Positions 32,201 to 41,959 of a stretch of DNA of 64,000 bases are shown here, piece after piece. This DNA comes from Brasenia schreberi (taxonomy: Eukaryota > Streptophyta > Magnoliopsida > Nymphaeales > Cabombaceae). Within the stretch, counting starts at the first letter, position 1. Every line of letters begins with the position of its first letter. Under the pieces are notes generated by a model. It was not told the origin of the DNA. It saw nothing but the letters and a program-made list of their open reading frames with translations, and made no database searches. A program made the translations under genes and the position numbers. Location of the stretch: contig JAYKKT010000090.1 of the NCBI GenBank assembly GCA_036023115.1, positions 30,000,501 to 30,064,500 on the forward strand, given 5' to 3'.

Positions 32201-34708
32201 ACTTTAATTAACATTAAATCCAACACATACATACATATATATATATATACATATACATATATATACATATACATATACATACATATATACATACATACAT
32301 ATATATGTATATGTATATGTATATATATAAGTCTGTGTGCGGGCGATATATGTATGTATGGCTGTTCTAAAAGATATTGATTAACGCTGAGTTTCAAAGT
32401 TGGAAGGCATTGCGCTCTACTGGACAGCTCGACTGGACATGATAATTTCGTCCTTCAAGAGGAGCTTCATTTTTTGTGTCTAAAAAGTATCTGTCGTCCA
32501 TGATATATCACAACTCTTTTTGCCAAATATGCACTTAATGCTATGTTTCTCTAGAGTGGAGTGCACTCAACCACAAATAATGAATGTAAACACACACACA
32601 CACACACACGTATATATATATATGTAGAGAGAGAGAGAGAGAGAGAGACCTGAATTTGATCTCCGATGTTTACAACAAGGGAGTAAGGGTGTGGACTAAT
32701 AGTGACCCACTTGTTGCCATTCCTCACTTGAAGACCCTTCACATGGTCATCAGCAAGGAGGATGGTTAGGCAGCCTGGGTCGGAGTGTGATGACAAGCCA
32801 AGAGTCAGGTTAGGCTGTGGGCACTTGGGATAGTAGTTCACCCTCAGGCAGGCAGCTATATCACCGCCGGAAGCATCCATCAAGAAGTCCTCTGTTAGGC
32901 CCAGATTGATCGACATGGCCTTCATGAGTCTCACAGACAATCTCGACATCTGATCGGCATATTTTTCGATGGTTTCCCTGCATAATTATCAACATCGGGC
33001 TCTCTCAAGAGGCATGATGTAATTCTCGGTCGTCTCGCTCTTTTGCAAGATATTAAGAAGCTTGTTTAACAAAGATTTAACAAATTTGTTTAACCACAAT
33101 CGGGGAAAAGGAACGAATTGATTTCGACATGAACTGTGTTGAGCCAGGAAAACGTGCATAATTATGTGTTCACGTAGGTACGTACGCGCATCATGCGCTC
33201 TGTGCATGTTTCTTTCTGGACGACCTTTTCACCTTCTGACATGAAAAAGGAGGAGCATGAGCATCGGAGCACTGAAATATTGTGCTTTAAATTGTGTACG
33301 ATTGCCTAAGTATATGACACATGTCATGTTACTTTAAATTATTTAGGTTCACGATACGATGTAGAGAGAGACTTTTAGTTCATGGGCACACTCATCCGCG
33401 TTTAAATATACTTAAAGATTAAAATACTTAAATAAAAAATACCACATGCTTCAAATCTACTTAAAAGAAAGTATTTGAGTATTTTTTAATTTTAATTAAG
33501 TATCCCGATTTTGTTGATGAACAATTGAGATTTTGGAGTTTCTTTAAGCATTTAATCATACATCATGTACTAATTTCTTTATATTATATATATATGATAA
33601 ATTGGTATGTGTGGTACATTCATCTATGCTCAAATCCCTTTTGAATTGATACGATATAGTAGAGATTTTAATTTAAAAAGTAAAGAGTATTTTTTCTTTT
33701 TTTACTTATACGATATAGTAAAGATTTCATGTGCACAAGATCAATATATCTTAAATGTTTTTTAATTCAAATTTCTATTATTGATTATGTTAATTATGTT
33801 TAATGTGGATTTAAACATGAACTAGTATGCACATGTATTATTTTCTCTCTCTCTCTCTCTATACATATATATGTGTGTGTGGATCTTATGCACTTATGAT
33901 TCTCAAAAATTTCAAAAGGGCTTTGTGAAAATGAAAAAGACTCCAATATTACAATTACATGAAAGAGGTCGTAGTATGTGCGCGTGTGCGTGAATGATTT
34001 ATCATGTGTCCATACAGCAAATATCCTTCTTGTTTCGATAATATGACTGAATATCGTATGTCTTCGTTTTGAACTAATGACATATTAAAGCTTCTTCTTT
34101 TGATACTGAGTAACATCTCCTTTATTAAGGTAAAACCCATCTAGAGCTAGGTATTATTGCTTGCATAAGCATCATTCGTCTTTAAATAGAGAAGAAATAT
34201 AAATCATTGTTAGTTACCTGCAGTTTTTGGAATAAGAAGGCCATTTTTTGTGGTCTCTAAGGGAGAGAGGAAAGAGGTAAAGGAAGACGTAATCTCCCCA
34301 ATCCAGATGAGCGCCTTTCTCTACCCCAAGTCGACTGCCATAGCCTTCGTAAGTCTTGGGGTTGTTGGCATACGTCTCCTTCTCCTGTAATGGGAGATCA
34401 AAGAATCCACGCCACTCCTCCTTCATCCTGTCCATCAGTTGATGATCCACGCCGTGACCGATTATTTGAAAGAAACCCCACTCTTGGCACGCTTTGGACA
34501 TCTCCAGGAAGGTCGCCGGACTTCGAGCCTCATCATTGAGGCCGCCCAGATCGATGAGGGGAATGGTGACCCCCGCATCCGCATCGATCAGTTCGACAGA
34601 CGTTGGTCTCTGAGGAGGATTCTTGATGTACCTCGCGGGGATCTCATTCAGCCCACTTTCTGATATGGACTGCACTCGGTGAATGGGTTCAGGCCACTGG
34701 AACTCCAT
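26027..34708 (-). CDS. 2-oxoglutarate/Fe(II)-dependent dioxygenase, jasmonate-oxidase (JOX) like; three exons
   Basis: Exons 34708-34218, 32977-32650 and 26278-26027 join in frame (491+328+252 nt) to 356 aa, the usual family length; all introns are GT-AG. The N-terminal DIOX_N region includes WGFFQIIGHGV (77-87) and the family block TYEGYGSRLGVEKGA. The jelly-roll iron ligands are H228, D230 (HSDPG) and H285 (SVEHRV); R295 and S297 (ERLS) would bind 2-oxoglutarate. R209, R334 and R338 match, at a constant offset of 16, the three arginines I recall as binding jasmonate in Arabidopsis JOX2 (R225, R350, R354). The likely reaction is hydroxylation of jasmonic acid, which lowers active hormone; this is inference from homology, and another acidic substrate is possible. 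Intron 2 is 6,371 bp and holds an old Copia element. No frame breaks. Confidence 0.88.
26355..27250 (-). repeat. 3' LTR of the intronic Copia element
   Basis: The high-coordinate end at 27250 is certain from the shared AACATTAAATCCAACA; the low end is approximate. Longer than the other LTR because it kept segments lost there. Confidence 0.7.
27251..31544 (-). pseudogene. intronic Copia gag-pol relic
   Basis: Four kilobases of low-complexity, stop-rich sequence with traces of Copia coding on the minus strand: a gag-like segment near 31450-31000, a zinc-knuckle/pre-integrase zone near 30850-30000, an integrase-like CxxC patch near 30110-30060 and faint RT traces near 29300-28250. No frame longer than about 80 codons survives. 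It is clearly the most decayed Copia in the window. Confidence 0.6.
31545..32225 (-). repeat. 5' LTR of the intronic Copia element
   Basis: Matches the left LTR in blocks (AAAACTTATTTGTG..., GTACCTATGCTTTCTT, GTGTGTGGTCTAACATGTCC, AACATTAAATCCAACA). The inner end is approximate. Confidence 0.7.
32226..32649 (-). other. intron 2 start: microsatellites and conserved intron block
   Basis: Contains ATAC/ATATAC repeats (32226-32330), the block 32384-32545 that has a copy at 12930-13110, a (CA)n tract near 32590-32608 and a (GA)n tract at about 32627-32648 (CT on the gene strand) reaching the splice donor. Confidence 0.7.
32650..32977 (-). CDS. dioxygenase exon 2
   Basis: Acceptor TTATGCAG/GGAAACC at 32977; donor ATTCAG/GTCTCTCTC at 32650. 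Encodes residues 165-273, including the HxD iron ligands. The donor GT is the first dinucleotide of a (CT)n microsatellite that fills the start of intron 2. Confidence 0.88.
34218..34708 (-). CDS. dioxygenase exon 1
   Basis: Starts at the ATG of MEFQWPEPIHRVQSISESGL, a typical JOX/SRG1-like N-terminus. It ends AACTGCAG/GTAACT; the last two bases begin an Arg codon completed by exon 2. Encodes residues 1-163 and part of 164. Confidence 0.9.
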
Positions 34709-34802
34709 TGGAGTTTCTATCTACGCACTGTTAGGCGACAGTTTGAAGACGGCAATCAATGTGTCTGACAATTTATACAACAAATGAGATACTTAGACAG
34801 AC

Positions 34803-34811
34803 TATTTATAG
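34803..34811 (-). promoter_or_regulatory. TATA box of the dioxygenase gene
   Basis: CTATAAATA on the minus strand, about 95-100 bp upstream of the ATG at 34708, leaving room for a 5' UTR of roughly 60-70 bases. Confidence 0.6.
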
Positions 34812-35214
34812 AATTAGAGGTAGAGTACGAGATCCATGCATGAATAACAAATGCGAAAGCAAGGACAATGAGATATTGAAAAAGAAATCCTGGTGTCTCG
34901 AATATACGGTTCCTTGCTGACATTCAACTCTGAAGTTAATTGGTCGGATAAAATTGATAATGACTACCCAGAGATGAGAACAACAAACAAAATAATACCA
35001 AGTCCACAATTGGCGGTCCGATTGAACAATCCTGATTGCTTTTGGATACCCTTTTCATCAATTTTGCTTCCATTCAATTTCCATCGCAGTTTTCTCTTTC
35101 AACGTTTGGGACGAAAGGAGGCCAGCTCGTTTTTTGTTCTTTGCCATCTCCTTTTTCAGTACACACTCCCTTTTGGTCAATCTCCATGTTGTTGCCGACA
35201 ACAGGCGTTTCCAC

Positions 35215-35220
35215 CACGTG
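35215..35220. promoter_or_regulatory. G-box CACGTG upstream of the dioxygenase gene
   Basis: Palindromic CACGTG about 510 bp upstream of the ATG, within CCACCACGTGATTT. It is the bHLH/bZIP (for example MYC2) core site; the copy at 13966-13971 is conserved in the decayed duplicate. Confidence 0.5.
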
Positions 35221-35248
35221 ATTTCTGCAAAGCACAACGAAATCTAAA

Positions 35249-35254
35249 CACGTG
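35249..35254. promoter_or_regulatory. second G-box CACGTG
   Basis: 34 bp from the first G-box. The corresponding site in the decayed duplicate is mutated to CACGCG. Confidence 0.5.
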
Positions 35255-35257
35255 GTT

Positions 35258-35292
<35 letters not shown>

Positions 35293-35962
35293 GGTAGATA
35301 GAGAAAGCGGATATTATCCAACTCAAAACATTATATTATATATATTTTTTTAAATGAGTAATAAGAGTGTTCTGACCATTTTTTAAATACCTTTTATAAC
35401 TTATTAAAATACTCCTGAGATATTATATATATAGTCTACCAGCTCCCCTCCGTACAAAACTAACTTATAACCATTCTTCTCTCTCTATATTGATTGGATA
35501 CATGATAATTCATTGCTTTTGAGTGACGAACATTTATTATTTATGGATGGTATGAATATAATAAAAATGTTTTTTATATTTTTTAAAATCTTATAAATTA
35601 CATTAGTGCCACCCTAAAACAATGGTTAAACACATGTCAAAAGTGGTCATATGATCCAGTTTGATATATATATGCGTTTCCCATCTACCAAAAGCATCAA
35701 TACGTGTATGATGCATATGTGCGTATAATATCTTTCATCATATCGCCCTTCTCATTCGTTCTTGCGTAGATTTGAAATGATGCTCTATTTTATGAAGGCA
35801 AGTTCTCAGGACGCACTAAAGTACCCAGACATCTTGAATAACGTCTCAATTATTCATTGTAGAAGCGCTCTTCCAAGGATCAGTGCATGTGGTATCGTGG
35901 CTGAAAGAACCCAAAAAGAGAGATAATATTGAGATAAGGAAGGAAGAAAGCAACGATTTCCT

Positions 35963-36171
35963 CAACCAAAATATGTTTTCAATCTTTGAAAATCTTTAGC
36001 AACAGTTTTGTGTCGTATTTTTCTCCTTTTCTTCGTTAACGGGAGTCGGATATCATAATGCAACTCGCAACCAAAATTTGTTTTCAATTTTTGAAAATCT
36101 TTAGCAACAGTTTTCTGTCGTATTTTTCTCCTTTTTTCGTTAACGGGAGTCGGATATCATAATGCAACTCG
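35963..36171. repeat. tandem duplication, two units of about 105 bp
   Basis: CAACCAAAATATGTTTTCAA through GGATATCATAATGCAACTCG occurs twice with very few differences, in the distal upstream region of the dioxygenase gene. Confidence 0.92.
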
Positions 36172-36555
36172 CTGACGATCAGTGGAGGAGTTTCTAATCA
36201 ATCTCAGATTCAACCTCTTCATATTTGCATCTGCACAATCTGTCACGTGCAAAGACTTTTAATGCCTGACAAAAATTTCCAAATATGTTGCTCACACTAT
36301 TCCAAACCCAGAATTATGTTGATAATGAAATTCAGACTGTGCTTTGAGCGTCAAAAGGCTTTTTGGGACAAGTGATTAATCTTCTGAGAGTCGTCCTTAA
36401 TTAACTGCAATATTGACCTAATCTTAGGAAAACCGGACACTGTCCATCTCTACACGTTGCTTTTTGGTAGTATAATTGTAATTTAAAATAATTGGTTTTG
36501 AAAAAATATAAATGATATTTTAATGGGTGAATAGGTGTTAGTGGTGGGTAAGATC

Positions 36556-36558
<3 letters not shown>

Positions 36559-36629
<71 letters not shown>
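36559..36629. repeat. compound microsatellite (CT)n(TA)n
   Basis: CT run then TA run; the reverse complement of the TA/GA order seen elsewhere. A further TA run is at about 36720-36759. Confidence 0.95.
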
Positions 36630-36633
<4 letters not shown>

Positions 36634-36722
36634 ACAATTTTCAAAAAAGATAAAAGATATTGTTATTATACTCATGCCTCAAAAAAAAGTTATGATTGAC
36701 AGTATCGTAACAATATTATGTA

Positions 36723-36763
<41 letters not shown>

Positions 36764-36990
36764 TAATAGAGTGCTCTAAGAATATATATTCTATGACTCG
36801 GTATGATTATTCTTGATAAAAAATTAAGAACGGTACCAACAAGACACTATCCTTATCACATAGCAGCCAACTGATGATACTTTGTTGCCACAATGTAACA
36901 AAAAAATTGTTTGAAATACAGGATTGAGAATTAATTATGAGAGTACGTGCTTGGGGAGCACCCTATTATTTACTAGTCCAGTAATATTCA

Positions 36991-37080
36991 TTGATATTCC
37001 TTACACGCACCAAATGATGTTTGCATGACATGATTTTGATATTCCTTACACGCACCAAATGATGTTTGCATCACATGATT
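36991..37080. repeat. tandem duplication, two units of 45 bp
   Basis: TTGATATTCCTTACACGCAC through TTTGCATGACATGATTT is repeated head to tail with about one difference. Confidence 0.93.
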
Positions 37081-37388
37081 TAACCTTATCTTACAAGATG
37101 GTCTTCAAACTTTCGATGAGGACAAGGTTCTAAAGGGACAAACTTTTTCGTGGTTATCTATATTGCCGTAACGATCTTTTTGTCTTGAGAGATGAGTCTA
37201 TATTTAACGAGGACAAAGTTTTCCGGATATTGAGGTTGAAACAAATGGAGATAGTGCTGATACCACTTCTCTTTTATTGTGGGGAATTAAATAAGTATAG
37301 AAATTAACATAATATTTTTCCGATGAGCAAAATTCTTCCTATATTTTGCTGACATGGATTATATATATACACACATGTGTATATATGG

Positions 37389-37395
<7 letters not shown>

Positions 37396-37453
<58 letters not shown>
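37396..37453. repeat. (TA)n microsatellite
   Basis: Uninterrupted TA run of about 29 units. Confidence 0.96.
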
Positions 37454-37455
<2 letters not shown>

Positions 37456-37486
37456 TGAGTAATTGGATTTGTCCATATGCTTGATT

Positions 37487-37580
37487 ATTGTTTTTTTGGA
37501 CATGAGTGTAATATTCTTGTCTTTCTTTTTATGAAAACTCTTAATTTTTTAAATTATACTTATGCTACCAAAAAACAATA
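37487..37580. repeat. fold-back repeat, same family as 12411-12524
   Basis: Left arm ATTGTTTTTTTGGACATGAG and right arm ACTTATGCTACCAAAAAACA are inverted copies around an AT-rich centre; the unit follows the TA microsatellite directly. Confidence 0.5.
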
Positions 37581-38090
37581 GGTGAATGAACATGTCAAGG
37601 ATGAGTAGCATCTCGTTTTCATATATGTATGTATATATATCATTACTTTCGTTGAAGTGGAGTTTGACAAAATAGAATCAAAGGGAAGTACATTAGCCCT
37701 ACGAAGCAAATTTAGGCTTTTGCATAATCAAGTGAACCTGGAAGCTTTTTGTCTTGTCCAATAGTTATCGTTTCTTTTTCCTTGTTAGGCACTCTTCCAC
37801 TAGCTTGGATGAGAGAGAGAGATTATTTATTTTATTTATTTATGTAGTCACTTATTTATGTCTAGGAACCCTCCAGAACCTCATCACTTAGGACCACTGC
37901 ATAGAGTGAGGGGAAGGGCATGATCAAATAATTTTTATATGTGCCCCTCCAAGATGATGAAATGGTCATACTTTCGTTATTAAGGGAAACTTCTCAAGTA
38001 TTAAACTAATGTCTAATGCATAACATCATAAGCAAACAACATACAAGTATTTACTTTTGAATTTTTAATACATAATAACAGTTGAAAAAC

Positions 38091-39328
38091 GTCATACTAT
38101 GAAATTATGAGAAAGAATTATCGAACGTAGGTTAAGACAAGTATCAAGTACAACAAAGAACCAATTTGGATTCATGCCAGGTAGATCTACTATCGAAGCA
38201 ATTCACCTTTTGAGACGTCTTATGGAACATTTTAGAGTAAAAAAGAAAGACCTTCACATGATATTTATTGATTTAGAAAAAGCATATGATAGGGTACCGA
38301 GGGAGGTTCTGTGGAGAACTTTGAAAAAAAGAGGTATCCCATTGACATATATTAGCCTTATAAGAGACATGTATGATGGTACAAAAACATGTGTGAGGAC
38401 TCATAAAGGAACGACAGACTTCTTTGAAGTTAATATTGGGTTACATCAAGGATCAACTTTAAGTCCATACTTATTTATAATGGTGATGGATGAGTTAACA
38501 AAACATATTCAAGATGAAGTACCTTGGTGTATGTTATTTGCAGATGACATTGTATAAATGGAGGAGTCTAAGGAAAATAGAAAATTGGAACTATGGAGAG
38601 AAACATTAGAAAGCAAATGCCTCCGACTTAGTAGAACAAAAACAGAATATATGGAATGTAAGTTTGATCATGTGGTTACTTCAGAGGACATAGAAATTAA
38701 AATTGGCACACATTGCATTACCCACAAGGAAAGTTTTAAATACCTAGGGTCAATTTTTCAGAGTGATGGAAGAATTGATGGAGATGTTACACATAGAATT
38801 AATGCTGGTTGGTTAAAATGGAGAGGAGCATCAGGTTTTCTTTGTGATAAGAAGATATCATTAAAGTTAAAAGGTAAATATTATAGAGCAGCAATTAGGC
38901 CTACCATGTTTTATGGTTCTGAGTGTTGGGCAGTTAATCATCAACATGTACAAAAGATGTCTATAATAGAATGAAGATGTTAAGATGGATGAGTGGTCAT
39001 ACAAGAAAAGACCGTATACATAATGAGGTTATTAGAAACAAATTAGGAGTGGCACCAATAGAGGATAAAATGAGAGAACATCGTTTAAGATGGTTTCGAC
39101 ATATAGAAAGAAGATCAAAAGAAGAACCTGTAAGAATGTTAGAAAAACTAAATTTGAAAAGTATTAAAAGAGGTAGAGGACGACCACAAAAGTATTGCAA
39201 AGAAACAATAAAGAATGATCTAGCTTATTGGGAGTGAACTACTAACATGGCACACGATAGGGATATGTGGAAATAAAGAATCCATATAGCCAACCCCGTC
39301 TAGTATGGGAAAAGGCTTGTTGTTGTTG
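38091..39328 (+). mobile_element. 5'-truncated RTE LINE copy
   Basis: 1,238 bp, closely matching the 3' part of the complete element at 9060-12343 from GTCATACTATGAAATTATG to the (TTG)n tail. Flanked by a perfect 18-bp target duplication, TAATAACAGTTGAAAAAC, at 38073-38090 and 39329-39346. Truncation during target-primed reverse transcription explains the missing 5' part. Confidence 0.95.
38105..39300 (+). pseudogene. RTE reverse transcriptase fragment with stops
   Basis: Covers the RT from the GFMPGRST block through the catalytic [10 protein letters not shown] and FADDIV to the C-terminal GRGRPQK motif. Compared with the copy at 9099-11216 it has a TAA right after the FADDIV block (38555-38557), a loss of two codons just after, a frame change near 38970 and no start region. 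It cannot make an enzyme. Confidence 0.9.
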
Positions 39329-39346
39329 TAATAACAGTTGAAAAAC

Positions 39347-40099
39347 AAATACTTCAATGGGATTCTTGGCCTTTCTCTATCCTTGCTTGAAGGTCTTCTA
39401 GATTGTAACCTTTTTTGCAGCCTCTTCTTCTGACTCTTGAACGTGATCATCATATAGTGGCGACAGAAGAAGTGGGGATGGCACCAAAGTTGTTCTATTC
39501 TCTCAAAGTGATGCTTTATGCAGTGATTCCACTACTCTCTAACGGCCACAGAAAAGGACAGCAAAACAATTTTATGCCTGTTCACTTTACTTGTGTATAG
39601 TAATTCCAAATTGAATCAGCAGAAGAATCCACTACGAGTAGGAAAGACTTAAAAGAGCCGAAATCACTCTCAAATAAAAACGAGTAACTTTCACTTTTGA
39701 AATGAAGAAACAAGCACTTGAATTGAAGAAATTGATGATTTATAAATCAAATTAACATGCTAACAAGCACGATTGCAACAACTCTCAACCCTTTTCAGAA
39801 ATGGGTAAAATTTTTCCTAGCATACGAGTACCACTAGCTTATGAGTAGCACTGGTTAAGGATGTTCATGAGGTGGAGCAGGGCGGGGCTGGAGATGATGG
39901 TACCCATCTATGCCCCAATTGAAGATCAATTCCCATGCATTCCCATTACGGAGGACCATCGCCAAAATGGTCCCATCTCCATAAAGAACCAGCCAAAGCC
40001 CAACTAGAGATGGGCTTGATAAAGCTCGACATTTTGGAGCTTAATGAATCGTAGTTAAGTTAGAATCTTACAAAAACTATGGTACCTCATATCTATACC
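39347..40099. other. non-coding region
   Basis: No gene or recognisable repeat family found between the RTE copy and the Copia element. Confidence 0.45.
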
Positions 40100-40104
40100 A
40101 TATT

Positions 40105-40549
40105 TGTAGGGAAAATATGGCCATTCTCGATAATCTCATCACAGAAATGACTGGACTGGCTATCCAGCCGTTATATGTAGAAAGGATGTGGTAAAGATGG
40201 TCGTAACGACCATCATGGGTTGAAACTACAACTTATCCGTAATCGACCGGATAGAGGGCTCCATGAAAGGAAAGCCCATTAGGGAATCCGGGAGGAAAGA
40301 GGGGCAGGCACTGCTCTATAAATACATAGCAGTGTAAAAGAACATGATTAATCTACTTAGAGACACAAAGAATATAGCAATCATATACATTCCTCTGAGG
40401 CAAATCCTATTGTGAGGAAACCTAGAAATACCGAAACTCACATACCTGATTGAAGATCTGCTGCTACATGTCTTAACTGAAAACAAGGGACATCGAAGAG
40501 TCGACCGAAAGTACAGAACCTACCAGAGAGTCGACATAAAAAGTCAACA
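40105..40549 (+). repeat. 5' LTR of Copia-B
   Basis: Begins TGTAGGG and ends GTCAACA; contains the promoter-like CTATAAATA at about 40316-40324. 445 bp. Confidence 0.92.
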
Positions 40550-40551
40550 TC

Positions 40552-40564
40552 TGGTATCAGAGCC
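40552..40564 (+). other. primer-binding site of Copia-B
   Basis: TGGTATCAGAGCC, complementary to the 3' end of initiator tRNA-Met, two bases after the 5' LTR: the standard Copia arrangement. Confidence 0.92.
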
Positions 40565-40665
40565 TAGTTTGTCCCTACAAAAAGATATGCATTAGTATGA
40601 GGAAAAAAGGAGGAAGAGGGCAGAAGAAACTCTTTGTACAGGTCTCGAAAGAGGGGGAAACCGCC

Positions 40666-40887
40666 TGCCTAAGTCGAGACACTATAGAGGCAATAAGCAC
40701 CTTGCCAGAGTCGAGACAGGGTAGAGGCAACAAACACCCTACCTGAGTCGAGACAGGGCAGAGGCGACAAATAACCTGCTTGAGTTGAGACAGAACAGAG
40801 GCGACAAATACCGTGCTTGAGTCGAGACAGGGTAGAGGCGATAAATAATATGCCTAAATCAAGAAAAGACCAAAGACAATAAGAGCC
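40666..40887 (+). repeat. 37-bp minisatellite, six units
   Basis: Six head-to-tail units of 37 bp resembling TGCCTGAGTCGAGACAGGGT plus AGAGGCGACAAATACC. The outer units are the most diverged. It lies in the Copia-B leader between PBS and gag. Confidence 0.9.
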
Positions 40888-41959
40888 AAGAGAGAAAAAA
40901 GCCAGAAGGCTAGCGGGTGGAAGTAAGCCAAGAAGCAGCGAAACTGAGAGAACCACGACTAAGAGGACGACCGCAACATAACCAGTCGCAGAACCCCAGC
41001 CAAAAGGCCAATGGGTGACCAAAAGACAAGAAGTGATGGACTGGTAGAAACCGCAACTAGGAGGCTGGAGGACGGCCACAACAGAACCAGCAAAGGCCCA
41101 CGAGTGGCCACAGGCCATGAACCGGCGAAGGCAGTCGGCTACCCTCCCCTCGTCTCTCTCTCCTCTGCATTTTAAACACCTTAGAAAATTGCCCCTAGTT
41201 TTGGAAAACCGTTGGCAATTTCTAAAAACTGAAAAGTACATTCTGTCCCGAATGATTTTTGAATATTACGAACTGCCACTAGATAAAATTATCAATATAT
41301 CCAGATATTTTGGTGTAAAAAATTATTTTCCCTTATTCAAGCAAAAAGTCAATTTTGCCCTCTTGTAGTTTATGAAAATGATGAAAAACAAGAAGATTGA
41401 ATTACTTTCTTATCCTTACCGTTTAAATATTTTATAGTACTGCCACTATATCAAAAGATATCTTTGTCTCTGTCCTTTTATGAAAATTACAAATTTGGAC
41501 TGAGGGGTAAAACTATGAATTTACCCCTGATCAGTGGCGAATTTGCAGAAATACCAAACATTGATTTTATTGTGTTGTCCTTAGTCTTTATGGAAAATTA
41601 CAAAATCGACCAAACATATAAAATTACTATTTTACCCCTCGTGTTTTGGGAAATTGGCAAAGGTAGGATTTTTTTGGGAAAAGTTATGGATTTATCCCAA
41701 CTTGTTTGAGCATTAGTTTCTTGGCCTGAACACTTGGTCCACCTTCATGATTCTATTTACAGTTGGAATACAATGGCATTGACACTCGACCAAGCAATCC
41801 ATGCATGCATTACTCGACCCTTGTACCATTTTAACCGTAACTTCTTGACTTCTATCTATCTTTCTTTCTTTTTGAAGTGGAAGTCATTATTGGTTCTGAA
41901 AGCCTAAACCCTTCTTTTAACACTTTAATGTGAGTTCACTCAGAAAAAGCATTGCAAGG

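Larger units (their letters stand above)
26355..32225 (-). mobile_element. old Ty1/Copia element inside dioxygenase intron 2
   Basis: Minus-strand element, same direction as the host gene. LTR-like ends lie at about 26355-27250 and 31545-32225; both begin (minus strand) TGTTGGATTTAATGTTAATT and show clear sequence drift plus a deletion of about 160 bp in the right copy. A polypurine-like stretch (rc of 27251-27275) precedes the 3' LTR. The interior is heavily mutated but retains Copia gag, pre-integrase and integrase traces. The inner LTR limits are approximate and the target duplication cannot be read because the flank is a CATA-type microsatellite. Confidence 0.8.

Noticed and set aside
40666..40887. 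CRISPR-like array
   Set aside because: The 37-bp units are contiguous, without unique spacers, in a plant LTR element; a minisatellite.
40669..41241. 190-codon minus-strand frame with repeated CLDSG/STLSRL units
   Set aside because: The repeats are the antisense reading of the 37-bp minisatellite in the Copia-B leader.
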